64,000 bases of DNA from Streptomyces sp. NBC_00620 (GCF_026341825.1 NZ_JAPENY010000001.1:682001-746000); one strand, 5' to 3'. Shown: positions 36,861 through 45,377, numbered from the stretch's first letter. Numbers and translations are program-made. The notes: generated from the sequence alone by a model not told the origin.

Positions 36861-37733
36861 ATGCGTACGACACCACCCATGACGAGACTGACGAGGCACG
36901 TGAAGCGGTCGCTGGCCGCGCTCGTGGCACTCGCCGCGGTCAGCGCGTGCACCGCCCAGGCCGTGGACACGGACGGCAAGCAGCCGCCACTGGTGAGGAT
37001 CGACGGCACGGCGGGCTCCACTCCCAAGCCCAGCGCCTCTGGCTCCCCCACCGACTCGCCCGACGACCCCAAGCCGAGCACCAAGCCCACCCCCGTCGCC
37101 GCCGAGGTCCTCTGGTCCCGGGGCGACGAGGGCACCGAGGTACGCGAGGTGCAGGCCCGGCTGCGGCAGGTCGCCTGGCTCTTCGACGGGCCGACGGGGA
37201 CGTACGACGACCTGACCGCCACCGCCGTGAAGGGCTTCCAGGGCAAGCGGGGTCTGCCACGGACCGGCGCGATGGACACCGTCACCTGGCAGCGGCTGCA
37301 GAAGATGACGCACGAGCCCGGCAAATGGGAGCTGTACGCGTACGGCGGGCAGCCCGCCGCGGAGCCGGACTCGCGCTGTATGACGGGGCGCGTGCTGTGC
37401 ATCAGCAAGACGAGCCGCACGCTGCGCTGGATGGTCGACGGCCGGACGGTGTCGACGATGGAGGTGCGGTTCGGCTCGCAGTACACGCCGACCCGCGAAG
37501 GTGTGTTCAGCGTCTACTTCAAGTCGCGGTACCACGTGTCGACGCTCTACGACTCGTCCATGCCGTACGCCATGTTCTTCAGCGGCGGCCAGGCCGTGCA
37601 CTTCTCCACCGACTTCGCGGCCCGCGGCTACTTCGGCGCCTCGCACGGCTGCGTCAACGTCCGGGACGAGGGGAAGATCGCTTCACTGTTCGCGCAGGTC
37701 CGCACGGGTGACAAGGTCGTCGTCTACTGGTGA
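36861..37733 (+). CDS. L,D-transpeptidase lipoprotein with peptidoglycan-binding domain
   Basis: Secreted wall enzyme of 290 residues. The signal sequence RLTRHVKRSLAALVALAAVSAC ends in a lipobox (AVSAC), so it is probably membrane-anchored. After a Pro/Ser/Asp linker (about 45-75) a PG_binding_1 domain appears (VREVQARLRQVAWLFDGPTG, about 85-140), then the YkuD catalytic domain with HFSTDFAARGYFGASHGCVNV near residue 265; the Cys of SHGCVN is the nucleophile. It would form 3-3 cross-links or attach proteins in peptidoglycan. ATG 36861 is chosen; ATG 36879 would shorten the leader. Confidence 0.9.
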   Translation: MRTTPPMTRLTRHVKRSLAALVALAAVSACTAQAVDTDGKQPPLVRIDGTAGSTPKPSASGSPTDSPDDPKPSTKPTPVAAEVLWSRGDEGTEVREVQARLRQVAWLFDGPTGTYDDLTATAVKGFQGKRGLPRTGAMDTVTWQRLQKMTHEPGKWELYAYGGQPAAEPDSRCMTGRVLCISKTSRTLRWMVDGRTVSTMEVRFGSQYTPTREGVFSVYFKSRYHVSTLYDSSMPYAMFFSGGQAVHFSTDFAARGYFGASHGCVNVRDEGKIASLFAQVRTGDKVVVYW

Positions 37734-37770
37734 CACGCGGCGCGTGACACGTGCCGCGGAAGGTGAGTGG

Positions 37771-37809
37771 GGCGCGGGCGGGACCGGGGGAACCTGTCCC
37801 GCCCGCGCC
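37771..37809 (+). terminator. Terminator after the L,D-transpeptidase gene
   Basis: Fourteen-base perfect arms GGCGCGGGCGGGAC and GTCCCGCCCGCGCC enclose an 11-base loop, 38 bases past the stop. The rest of the 220-base gap to the convergent gene at 37955 holds nothing recognisable. Confidence 0.75.
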
Positions 37810-37954
37810 AGTGTGCACCGAGCCATGGGTACGGGGGGAACCCCGGCTCAGTGCGACGGCCGATGACCAGTCGGCTCACCCACTACTGCGCCACCGCGGC
37901 TGGAAATGTCACACCTGGGGCCCAAGAAAATCCAGGGGGATACGAAACCGCAGG

Positions 37955-39232
37955 TCAGGATGGGTTTGCGGGAATCGGGAGGAGCTGGGCCGGGGTGGAG
38001 GGGGAGGACGACGACGGCGAGGGCGATGGGGACGGGGACGGGGACGGGGTGAGGATTCCGTCGTTGCCGGGGTTGTCGTTGCCGACGCCATCGTTGTCAC
38101 GGGCGCCGTCACCGGCGTCTCCGCTACCGAGGTCATCGTTGCCGCGATCGCCGTTGCCCTGATCGTCGTTACGGCCGTCGTTGTTGCGGCCGTCGTCGTC
38201 ACGGCTGTCGTCGTTGTCGCCCGGGAGCACCGGGAGCAGCGGGAATATGTGGTTTCCGTCGTCGTCACCACCCCCGTCCTCCGGGCCGGAGCCCTGGTCG
38301 GAGCGGGTGTCCGCGCCCGAGCTCGTGCTCCCGGCCGAGTCCTTGGCGTCGTTCCGGCCGTCGCCGCCGGTATCCGTCCGGTCCAGGATTCCGTTGCAGT
38401 ACGTCTTCAGCTGCCCGTTGCCGCCACCGCCCGCGGCGTCCTCCAGGACGCTCTTGCGGCCGGCGTCCAGGTCCTTGCCGTCGAGGACGTCGCGGCAGGA
38501 CGAACGTGTCTGGCTCCACCACTCGCCGGTACGGCCGGACTTCCCCGCCTCGTCCGAGCCCTGCTGCCCGCTCGTGGCGCCGCCGCCCGCCTCGTCCTTC
38601 GAGGAGCCGCCGACGGACGGGCCGTTCGTGGTGGCGCCGGGCGCCGGGACCTGGGAGTCGTCGCCGTCCGGGGCACCCGGCGACGGCGAGCCGACCGGGC
38701 GCTCCGGCGTAGCCGCGGCCGTCACCGTGGCGGCAGGGCCCGGCTTCTCGTCACCGAACGGAGTCGGCAGCATTCCGGTTCCGGCCGCGACGGCGACCCC
38801 GCCGATCATCCCGGCGGCCAGCGCGGCGGCGAGACCGAGGCGTGTGGGGCGCCCCCAACGGGCCCGGCGACCACCGGAGTCGGGACGTCCCAGACGTACG
38901 AGACCGGCGTCGGAGGGGTGCGAGGTGATGCGGGAGACAGGGTGCGTACGAGGACGCGGGGCCAGCTGTTCCACCTCGCCGTGCCGGTCCGCGCGCACCT
39001 TGCGGAACGCTGCCAACGCTGCAGCCTCGCCGGGGAGTTCGTCGCTGCTGAGCGTGGGTTCGGCGGCCAGCGCGGCAAGTGCCCCGGCGAGCCTGTCCAC
39101 CTGGTTCCTGGCCTCGGTGTCGACGGCTTCCAGGGGTTCTCCGCGCAGCAGACGCTCGGCGGCGTCGCGGTCCAGCCACCGGCCCGGGGGCCGTGGGTTG
39201 TCACCCGGGAAGACACAGCGCTCGTCGGCCAT
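37955..39232 (-). CDS. Membrane partner of ECF sigma factor, Asp/Asn-rich extracellular tail
   Basis: A 425-residue single-span protein coupled to the preceding sigma gene by TGATG (ATG 39232). The cytoplasmic part (1-135) contains RLLRGEPLEAVDTEARNQVDRLAGALAAL and ALAAFRKVRADRHG, also found in the paralogue at 40275. The membrane helix is LGLAAALAAGMIGGVAVAAG (about 135-155). Outside lie a low-complexity linker, a small conserved module with two Cys (SSCRDVLDGKDL ... NGQLKTYCNGILD), an Asp/Asn/Gly-rich stretch reminiscent of calcium-binding repeats, and a Pro-Ser tail. An anti-sigma role is inferred from coupling and topology. Confidence 0.75.
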   Translation of the reverse strand: MADERCVFPGDNPRPPGRWLDRDAAERLLRGEPLEAVDTEARNQVDRLAGALAALAAEPTLSSDELPGEAAALAAFRKVRADRHGEVEQLAPRPRTHPVSRITSHPSDAGLVRLGRPDSGGRRARWGRPTRLGLAAALAAGMIGGVAVAAGTGMLPTPFGDEKPGPAATVTAAATPERPVGSPSPGAPDGDDSQVPAPGATTNGPSVGGSSKDEAGGGATSGQQGSDEAGKSGRTGEWWSQTRSSCRDVLDGKDLDAGRKSVLEDAAGGGGNGQLKTYCNGILDRTDTGGDGRNDAKDSAGSTSSGADTRSDQGSGPEDGGGDDDGNHIFPLLPVLPGDNDDSRDDDGRNNDGRNDDQGNGDRGNDDLGSGDAGDGARDNDGVGNDNPGNDGILTPSPSPSPSPSPSSSSPSTPAQLLPIPANPS

Positions 39233-39894
39233 CACATGTCCTTCTGCGTCCGCGAACGCGTATGCGTCACACCGGCGGACGTCACCGCGCGTGTACGCGG
39301 TTCTCTTTGTGGCGGTACGGCGCCGAGTGCGCCGGCGGATTCCGGATCGTCGCCGAGCAACTCCGCGAGCCGTTTCAGACCGCGGTGCGCCGCTGTGCGC
39401 ACCGCGCCGGGGCGCTTGCCGAGTGTCTCGGCCGCGGTCTTGGCGTCGAGGCCGACGACGACACGCAGCACGACGGCCTCCGCCTGGTCCTGCGGGAGCT
39501 GGGCGATGAGCGAGAGGGTGCTGTTGGTGGCCAGGGCCTCGATGGCCTCGCCCGCGGTGTCGGACTCGGCGGCCTTGCCGGTCAGTTCGGTCTCGTCGCC
39601 GCCTATGGCGGGGCGGCGCCCGCGCATCCGTATGTGGTCGAGGGCACGGTTGCGGGCGATGCGGGCGGCCCAGCCGCGGAAGCGGTCGGCGTCCCCGCTG
39701 AACCGCTCCAGGTCACGGGCGATCTGCAGCCAGGCCTCGGACGTGACGTCTTCCGCGTCCGGGTCGCCGACCAGCGTCCGGACGTACCCGAGCAGCCGTG
39801 GGTGCACCGCGCGGTACACAGTCCGGAACGCGGTCTCGTCCCCGTCCTGTGCCGCAAGCACCGCGGCAGTCAGCTCCGCGTCGTCCCCCAGCAC
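39232..39894 (-). CDS. ECF sigma factor (first of two paralogous pairs)
   Basis: Sigma factor of 220 residues from GTG 39894, which has AAGGGAG just upstream; the longer frame upstream is Arg-rich and looks non-coding. Region 2: DETAFRTVYRAVHPRLLGYVRTLVGDPDAEDVTSEAWLQIARDLERF. Region 4: LPQDQAEAVVLRVVVGLDAKTAAETLGKRPGAVRTAAHRGLKRLAELL. The DDAELTAAVLAAQDGDETAF start is the same as in the paralogue at 41604. It is translationally coupled to its membrane partner; stimulus unknown. Confidence 0.9.
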   Translation of the reverse strand: MLGDDAELTAAVLAAQDGDETAFRTVYRAVHPRLLGYVRTLVGDPDAEDVTSEAWLQIARDLERFSGDADRFRGWAARIARNRALDHIRMRGRRPAIGGDETELTGKAAESDTAGEAIEALATNSTLSLIAQLPQDQAEAVVLRVVVGLDAKTAAETLGKRPGAVRTAAHRGLKRLAELLGDDPESAGALGAVPPQREPRTRAVTSAGVTHTRSRTQKDM

Positions 39895-40274
39895 CGCACT
39901 CCCTTTGCGCCTAAACCGGCGCCGCTCTCGCGGACCTGGTTGCTCGCCATCGGGGTTGCTCAATTGATGGTCGCGGTCTTGGGCCGCTGATGGTTGCGGT
40001 AGTCCGTCCCCCGCAGTCCGGCGCGAATGGCACGTTACGGCGTGAAACCGCTTGGCGTCCATGTTCGTACAACGTGCAACGACGTGGTGACGGAGCGGGG
40101 TGTGACAGAAAGCGCAGTCGCGGCGCTGTAGAAAGTACGGGCCGCCGCGCGGCCCGTGCCGCGCGACGGCCGGGGCCTCTCCTGTGGGGGGTGGCGGCCC
40201 CGGCCGTTGCCATCGGCGAGGGCGGGACCTGCTGCTTCCCCTGGCTGTACCGGAACCGGGTCGACTACTTGCCC
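39895..40274. other. Intergenic region between the two sigma/partner pairs
   Basis: No gene seen. Near 39895-40080 lies the probable promoter of the first sigma gene. At 40137-40157 there is a nine-base perfect hairpin (ACGGGCCGC, three-base loop, GCGGCCCGT), suitable as terminator for the second pair, whose last gene ends at 40275 on the minus strand. Confidence 0.5.
40137..40157 (-). terminator. Hairpin downstream of the second sigma/partner pair
   Basis: Nine-base arms ACGGGCCGC and GCGGCCCGT with a CGC loop, about 120 bases past the stop at 40275 on the minus strand. Confidence 0.4.
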
Positions 40275-41510
40275 TCAGCCCTTGTCCTTGGACTTCTTGG
40301 GTTTCGGCGTTGCCTTGGGCGTGCTGTTCGCCTTGCCGGGGGATCTGGTGGCCTCGTGGTCCAACTGCCCGGCGCAGTACGCCTCTACGTTGCCCTCGCC
40401 ACCCGCGGCGTCGATCAGCCGCTGCCAGGCCGTCGAACTCAGTGCCTTGCCCCGGCCCTTGACCGCGTCGTACGCGCGACAGTGGGCCTCGGTGTCCTTC
40501 GCCTGGGACGGGTGGCCGGACGGTGCGGTCTGCTCGGGGCCGGGCGGCGTCGGGTTCGCGGGCCCGGGCCCGGACCGCTCCGGGGCGGCGCTGCTCGACG
40601 GCGGCCGGGTGTCGTCCCGGTCGGCACCGCCGTCGTCCAACACCGAACCGATGCCCGCGACGGCGACCCCGCCCAGCGTCAGGCTCGCCAGCAGCACGGC
40701 CAACGTGGTCCGCAGCGAGCGGCCCACCTTCCGCTGCTCCCGCGGCCGCCAGTCGTCGCGCCGCCGGGAGCGCGCGGGTCGCACGGCGTGCGCGCCCGCG
40801 TCACGCGCGGCGCGAAACGCGGCCACCGCCCGCGCCTCCGCACCGGCATCACTCACCACACGCCGGCGCACGGCAGCGAGCAGCACCTCGACGGCGGGGT
40901 CTTCACCACCCGGGGGGTGCATCTCGCCGACAGGGGGGTCGCCCGCAAGCGGTTTCGGGAGGGTGGGGTCGTTGTTCGCGGGGGGTTCGACGGGGGTGGG
41001 GTCGTTGTTCGCGGGGGGATCGACGGGGGCGGGGTCGTTGTTCGCGGGGGGATCGACGGGGGCGGGGTCGTTGTTCGCGGGGGGATCGACGGAGGCGGGG
41101 TCGCCGTCCGCAGGCGGCGCCACGGAGACAGGCTCGTCGCCCGCCGGGCGTACCGCTGCTGCTGGCTCGTCGCCCGCGGGGTGCATCGCGACGCCTGACT
41201 CGTCGCCCGCAGGCGGCCTCGCGAAGGCAGGACCGTCGCCCACAGGCGGCACCACGAGGGCGGGATCGTCGCCCGACTGACGCACCGCGACGCCTGGCTC
41301 GGCGCCCGCAGGCGGCCCCGCAGAGACAGGACCGTCGTCCGCATGCAGCCTCGCGAAGGCAGGATCGTCGCCCGCCGGGCGCACCGCCGCTGCTCCTGGC
41401 TCGTCGTCCGCAGGGCGCGCCCCGACGACAGGCTCGTCGCCTGCGGGGTGCGCGACCCGACGGTCGGGGGTCCCGCCACCGCTCTGCCGCTCACCCATGT
41501 CTGGATCCAT
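40275..41510 (-). CDS. Membrane partner of ECF sigma factor with repeat-rich cytoplasmic region
   Basis: Paralogue of the protein at 37955, 411 residues from ATG 41510 (start uncertain; ATG 41498 also possible). Residues about 15-190 are imperfect 10-15 residue repeats (AGDEPAAAVRPAGDEP and similar), including four exact DP-x-PVDPPANN units. Then DPAVEVLLAAVRRRVV and ARAVAAFRAARDAG match the paralogue's cytoplasmic helices. A membrane helix (TTLAVLLASLTLGGVAVAG) and an extracellular module with two Cys (AHCRAYDAVKGRGKALSS ... GEGNVEAYCAGQLD) follow, then a Lys-rich tail. Gap to its sigma gene is 93 bases. An anti-sigma function is inferred. Confidence 0.75.
   Translation of the reverse strand: MDPDMGERQSGGGTPDRRVAHPAGDEPVVGARPADDEPGAAAVRPAGDDPAFARLHADDGPVSAGPPAGAEPGVAVRQSGDDPALVVPPVGDGPAFARPPAGDESGVAMHPAGDEPAAAVRPAGDEPVSVAPPADGDPASVDPPANNDPAPVDPPANNDPAPVDPPANNDPTPVEPPANNDPTLPKPLAGDPPVGEMHPPGGEDPAVEVLLAAVRRRVVSDAGAEARAVAAFRAARDAGAHAVRPARSRRRDDWRPREQRKVGRSLRTTLAVLLASLTLGGVAVAGIGSVLDDGGADRDDTRPPSSSAAPERSGPGPANPTPPGPEQTAPSGHPSQAKDTEAHCRAYDAVKGRGKALSSTAWQRLIDAAGGEGNVEAYCAGQLDHEATRSPGKANSTPKATPKPKKSKDKG
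40965..41096. repeat. Four 33-base tandem repeats inside the sigma-partner gene
   Basis: GGGGTCGTTGTTCGCGGGGG begins each of four 33-base units with only a few substitutions. They encode 11-residue units (VDPPANNDPAP on the minus strand), so copy number can change without breaking the frame. Confidence 0.85.
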
Positions 41511-41603
41511 CCCTGAGACTGCCCGACCTAATCGGCTTGCTCGACCTGCCCGATCCACTGGACGTGCCCGGCCCACTCGGCCTGCCCGCCGGCTTCCTGC
41601 CGC

Positions 41604-42224
41604 TCATCCCGACTCCCCCAGCGTCCGGGGTTCCTCATCCGTCACACCCTCGACGCCGAGTTGGCGCGCGAGGCGCTTCAGGCCGCGGTGGGCGGCGGTG
41701 CGTACCGCGCCCGGGCGCTTGCCGAGGACGCGCGCGGCGGCGGGCCCGTCCAGGCCGACGACCACCCGCAGCAGTACGGCCTCGGCCTGGTCGCGGGGCA
41801 GCCCGGCGACCAGTTCCAGGGCGTCCTGGGTGGAGAGGGCCTCCAGCGCCTGGTCGTCCGTGGAGTGCGTACCCGGAAGTTCCAGTACGTCCTGCTCGAG
41901 CGTGGTCGCCCGCGGCCGCACCTTCAGGCGTCGCAGATGGTCGAGCGCCCGGTGCCGGGCGATGGTCGCGGTCCAGCCGCGGAAGCCGGCCCCGTCCCCC
42001 TTGAACCGGCCCAGATCCCGGGCGATCTCCAGCCAGGCGTCGGACGCGACATCCTCCGCGTCGTCACCGACGATCCCCCGCAGATACCCGAGCAGTCCGG
42101 GCTGCACAAGCCGGTACGCGACCGCGAAGGCAGCCTCGTCACCGTCCTGCGCCCGCGCGACGGCGACGCCCAGTTCCCCGTCGTACGCCTGCGCGCGGCG
42201 GGGTTCCCCTCGCTGGCCCAACAC
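41604..42224 (-). CDS. ECF sigma factor (second of two paralogous pairs)
   Basis: Sigma factor of 206 residues from GTG 42224, chosen by analogy with the paralogue start (VLG...) and a GAGGA upstream. Region 2: DEAAFAVAYRLVQPGLLGYLRGIVGDDAEDVASDAWLEIARDLGRF. Region 4: LPRDQAEAVLLRVVVGLDGPAAARVLGKRPGAVRTAAHRGLKRLARQL. It is about 60 percent identical by eye to the product of 39232-39894, so the pair with its partner gene arose by duplication of an ancestral sigma/partner unit. Confidence 0.9.
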   Translation of the reverse strand: MLGQRGEPRRAQAYDGELGVAVARAQDGDEAAFAVAYRLVQPGLLGYLRGIVGDDAEDVASDAWLEIARDLGRFKGDGAGFRGWTATIARHRALDHLRRLKVRPRATTLEQDVLELPGTHSTDDQALEALSTQDALELVAGLPRDQAEAVLLRVVVGLDGPAAARVLGKRPGAVRTAAHRGLKRLARQLGVEGVTDEEPRTLGESG

Positions 42225-42373
42225 TGTCCTCGTTCGTACCGAATTCGCCCGAATTTCACGCCGTTCGACACAGTCGGGCCGTGTCGACGCCCTCATGGTC
42301 ATCAGCGTCGGCCCCCACATAAATGTCACAGCACATCAGCCACCCCTTCCACCCCTCCCGCCCCTGCCCCGCC

Positions 42374-42793
42374 TCAGGCGATCTGCCGGGACGCCCGCCC
42401 ATGCAGCTGCATATAGAACGTCCGTACGGATTCCAGCTCCCCCACCTCGAACCGCTTCACGACCTTGCCGAGCGGGTTCCACACCCGCCCGTCGGACATC
42501 CGCACCCCGACGGGCTGCCCGAACAACTCCCGCTGCCCGGCATCGAATTCGACCCACCGGGCCCCGGCCCGCCGAACCAGCACCTCACCCGTGTACGCGC
42601 CGAGCCCGAACAGCACATGCTCGACCCTGCCACGCTCGGGCTCCCCCTTCCGCAAGCCGTCCACGATGAAGTCGACGACCCGCAGGCTGTTCACGGAGTA
42701 ATCCAGCGGCACCCGGTTCCGCGCCGTGATCTGCCGCACGAACTGCCCCGCATGCTGCCGCATCGACACATCGATCGACATCCGCTCCGTCAC
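42374..42793 (-). CDS. Conserved hypothetical protein (paralogue of 48275-48655)
   Basis: A 139-residue soluble protein of unknown family. The central part VPLDYSVNSLRVVDFIVDGLRKGEPERGRVEHVLFGLGAYTGEVLVRR is clearly related to the product of 48275-48655 (LDYSAQSLWRVDRLIEEIRRE ... VLRGFGAYGGEVVAR), and both end in a SDGR/PDGRxWxP motif (RVWNPLGKVVKRF). Start GTG 42793 has G-rich sequence upstream; ATG 42781 is also possible. A role cannot be stated. Confidence 0.7.
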   Translation of the reverse strand: MTERMSIDVSMRQHAGQFVRQITARNRVPLDYSVNSLRVVDFIVDGLRKGEPERGRVEHVLFGLGAYTGEVLVRRAGARWVEFDAGQRELFGQPVGVRMSDGRVWNPLGKVVKRFEVGELESVRTFYMQLHGRASRQIA

Positions 42794-42894
42794 GAGCCCC
42801 CGCCCCCTCATCCCCACCGCACCCGGGGCGTGGTCACGCACCGGTCCACCTGACCAAGCGGAACGCGGGCGCCGAACGTCACACGCGACCAGTG

Positions 42895-42938
42895 AATATA
42901 CAGTGGATCATGTATATTGATACACAAAGCCGTGTATC
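42895..42938. promoter_or_regulatory. Two adjacent inverted repeats upstream of vapBC
   Basis: AATATACA (42895-42902) pairs with TGTATATT (42911-42918), and GATACAC (42919-42925) pairs with GTGTATC (42932-42938). The region is strikingly AT-rich for this genome and ends just before the vapB ribosome-binding site GAGGAGG. It fits the promoter/operator where VapB or the VapBC complex would bind for autoregulation. Confidence 0.7.
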
Positions 42939-42952
42939 ACGAGGAGGCGCTC

Positions 42953-43180
42953 ATGAGCCGCACCGTCATCGACCTCGACGACGAAGCCCTGGAAGCAGCC
43001 GCCATAGAGCTCGGCACGACGACGAAGCGCGACACGATCAACACCGCATTGCGGGAGATCGTCGCTCGCAACCGTCGCCTGCGCGCCTTGCACGAGTTGC
43101 AGGACCTCGCGGCAGAAGGTGCCCTTGACGTCGAACTCCTCCTCGACAAGCGCAACTACCGAGGGGGAAATAGCACGTGA
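42953..43180 (+). CDS. vapB: VapB-type antitoxin (ribbon-helix-helix)
   Basis: A 75-residue protein. MSRTVIDLDDEALEAAAIELGTTTKRDTINTALREIVARNR is the usual VapB DNA-binding start found with actinobacterial PIN toxins; the acidic C-terminus (ALDVELLLDKRNYRGG) would wrap the toxin. ATG 42953 follows GAGGAGG; the longer frame reaches into the operator. Its stop overlaps the toxin GTG (GTGA), so the two are made together. Confidence 0.88.
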   Translation: MSRTVIDLDDEALEAAAIELGTTTKRDTINTALREIVARNRRLRALHELQDLAAEGALDVELLLDKRNYRGGNST

Positions 43181-43587
43181 CCGTCCCGGACTATCTCATC
43201 GACACCTCGGCGTTGGCACGAATCCTGCTGCGCCAGGCATCCGAGGAATGGGAGCGCCGCGTTGGCGGCGGGCTGGTCGCCCTGTGCGACATCAGTGAAC
43301 TGGAGGTGCTGTACTCCGCTCGCTCCGCCAAAGACCGTGAGGTCATCCAGGACAGGCTGAACCAGTTCGCCTGGTGCCCCATGCCCGACGGCATCTACCG
43401 ACGAGCCCGCGTCGTCCAGCAACAACTCACCACCAAGGGCGAGCACCGCAGCGCCGGAGCCATCGACCTCCTGGTCGCCGCGGTCGCCGAAGAGGCCGGC
43501 CTCACCCTCCTGCACTACGACCGGGACTTCGAGACCATCGCCCGGACGACGGGGCAGCCGGTCCGCCTGATCGACCTCAAGGACTAG
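43177..43587 (+). CDS. vapC: VapC-type PIN domain ribonuclease toxin
   Basis: PIN endoribonuclease of 136 residues. Metal-binding acids are visible: Asp in YLIDTSALARI (near residue 9), Glu in ISELEVLY, Asp in AGAIDLLVAAVAEE and Asp in LTLLHYDRDFETIA. Overlap with vapB and the AT-rich operator define a complete module. Likely targets are tRNA or rRNA, as in other VapC enzymes; the target here cannot be read. Confidence 0.9.
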   Translation: MTVPDYLIDTSALARILLRQASEEWERRVGGGLVALCDISELEVLYSARSAKDREVIQDRLNQFAWCPMPDGIYRRARVVQQQLTTKGEHRSAGAIDLLVAAVAEEAGLTLLHYDRDFETIARTTGQPVRLIDLKD

Positions 43588-43699
43588 CCGGGCCACCTCG
43601 TCCGGGTCCGAGCGCCTCGCCCCCGCCTGACGTGCTGCCGACGCTGTCAGTGGCCGCTGCCATGATGCCCGGCAACATCAACGGGCATGGGAGCGGAAC

Positions 43700-45271
43700 A
43701 TGCTGGAGCAGGCGGTACGACCGATAGTCGAGGCGATCGTCTCGAAGGCCCCGAGCGGCTGGACGCGCGCGGTGCTGCACGGCCGGGCAGGGCGCGGCGG
43801 CACCTCGGTGACCGGCGAGTACGCCCCGCGGAGCGGCAACTGGAACGACCGCGTTCCCAACCCCTACATGGAGCTCATGGCGCTGGCGGAGACACTGCGC
43901 GCAGAGCACGGCTGGGAACCCGTCAGCCTCGAGATCGTGTGCCGGCCGTCGGGCGAGTACCGGCTCGTCGCCTTCAACGACGCCATCAGCCGGGTGACCG
44001 GGACGGGCGGCGGATTCCAGGTGGTGCTGGACCCCGACCACCGGCTGCCCCAGCCCGGCCTGCACCAGGAACCCGGCACCGCCGCACCGGCGGGCGACCC
44101 CGAACTGGCCGTGGCCCGCTTCCGCGCCTACCTCGAACGACGCGCCGCGATCCTGGGACACCCCGACGAACTGCCCCCGCCCGCCACCGTCGCCGCGATC
44201 GAGGAAGCCGAACGCCGCCTGGGCCGCCCGCTGCCCGCCGACCTGCGGGCGCTCTACCTGATCGCCGACGGCGACGGCATCGAGTACGAGAACCGCTATC
44301 TGTTCCAGGGCAACGCCTGGCTGCCGCTCAAGAGCATCGTCGCCGAGCACACCGACTGGAGCGCGGGCGAACGGCCTTGGTTCGGCTGGGACCTGGAATG
44401 GGACGCCGTCGTCTTCGACGCCACCCCGGCCGGTACCGTGCGACGCTGCGGAGGCCACCCCGGCTGGTTGCGCTTCGCCACCAGCGAGGACGGCAACTAC
44501 CTGGCCGTCGACACCGCCCCGGCCCGGAACGGCCGCCCCGGCCAGCTCATCCGCACCGGCCGCGACTACGACGACGGGCCCGCCTACGTCGCCGACTCGA
44601 TCACCTCACTCCTCGGCCACTACCTGGACCTGCTGGACCAAGGCGCGTACGAGAAGAACGGCGACCACATCCACCTGCGGGAACCCGCCCGCGATCCCGC
44701 ACCCCAGCAGATCATCGGGGCCATCCCCGACGAGGTCCCGCCCACCCTCCAGGCAATCCACATCAACGACGCCACCGGCCTCGTCGACCTCGCCCCGCTC
44801 ACCGCGGCCCCCAGTCTCCGCCGACTGCACCTCAACCGCTCCACCACCGCCGATCTGACGCCGGTGCGCGAACTGCCCGTCGAATCCCTGCGCATCACCC
44901 TCGACGGCGGCGACCTGACCCCGCTCAGGGGCCACGCCCACCTCGCCTCCCTCGACCTGACCACCACCGCCCCGGCCGACCTCACCCCGCTGCACACGGT
45001 CCCCCACCTGCGCGGCCTCGACCTCTCCGGAGCCGACATCCCCGACCCGGCCGTCCTGGCCGGCCTGACGGACCTCCGCTACCTCTCCCTCACGGGACGC
45101 CAGTGGACCGCCCTGCTGAACGAGGGCCACGCGCCCCCCGCTCTCGCCGCCGCCCGCCTGGCAGACGCGGAAGCCTCCCTCGACGACGCGCTCGCCTGGG
45201 CGGCCCGCCTCGGCCTCGACACCGAGAACGCCCTCCGCGTCACCGGCACCCTCAAGACCGCCGGGGGATGA
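43700..45271 (+). CDS. Possible polyimmunity protein: YezG-like domain, SUKH (SMI1/KNR4) domain and leucine-rich repeats
   Basis: A 523-residue soluble protein. Residues 1-115 resemble YezG/DUF600 immunity proteins (IVEAIVSKAPSGWTRAVLHG, MELMALAETLRAEHGWEPVSLEIVCRPSGEYRLVAFN; family match by pattern only). About 160-310 is a SUKH domain: PATVAAIEEAERRLGRPLPADLRALYLIADGDGIEYENRYLF, WFGWDLEWDAVVFD and RFATSEDGNYLAVD. From 355 to 480 there are leucine-rich repeats (LVDLAPLTAAPSLRRLHLNRS, LRGLDLSGADI). SUKH and YezG families neutralise toxins of polymorphic toxin systems; no matching toxin is seen in this window. An ATG start with AT-poor surroundings; unlike its neighbours it follows vapBC closely. 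Confidence 0.8.
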   Translation: MLEQAVRPIVEAIVSKAPSGWTRAVLHGRAGRGGTSVTGEYAPRSGNWNDRVPNPYMELMALAETLRAEHGWEPVSLEIVCRPSGEYRLVAFNDAISRVTGTGGGFQVVLDPDHRLPQPGLHQEPGTAAPAGDPELAVARFRAYLERRAAILGHPDELPPPATVAAIEEAERRLGRPLPADLRALYLIADGDGIEYENRYLFQGNAWLPLKSIVAEHTDWSAGERPWFGWDLEWDAVVFDATPAGTVRRCGGHPGWLRFATSEDGNYLAVDTAPARNGRPGQLIRTGRDYDDGPAYVADSITSLLGHYLDLLDQGAYEKNGDHIHLREPARDPAPQQIIGAIPDEVPPTLQAIHINDATGLVDLAPLTAAPSLRRLHLNRSTTADLTPVRELPVESLRITLDGGDLTPLRGHAHLASLDLTTTAPADLTPLHTVPHLRGLDLSGADIPDPAVLAGLTDLRYLSLTGRQWTALLNEGHAPPALAAARLADAEASLDDALAWAARLGLDTENALRVTGTLKTAGG

Positions 45272-45377
45272 ATCGCGGTCCTGTGGTGACGCTTTGCGAT
45301 CTCTGTGCGCTGGGTAAGCAGGCCACCCCTGTGACGGGTGGGCCTGTCGTGGCCCTGTTCAGGGCTGTCGACCGTTG

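Noticed and set aside
40965..41096. Tandem repeat considered as a CRISPR-like array
   Set aside because: No spacers between units; units are in frame within a coding region.
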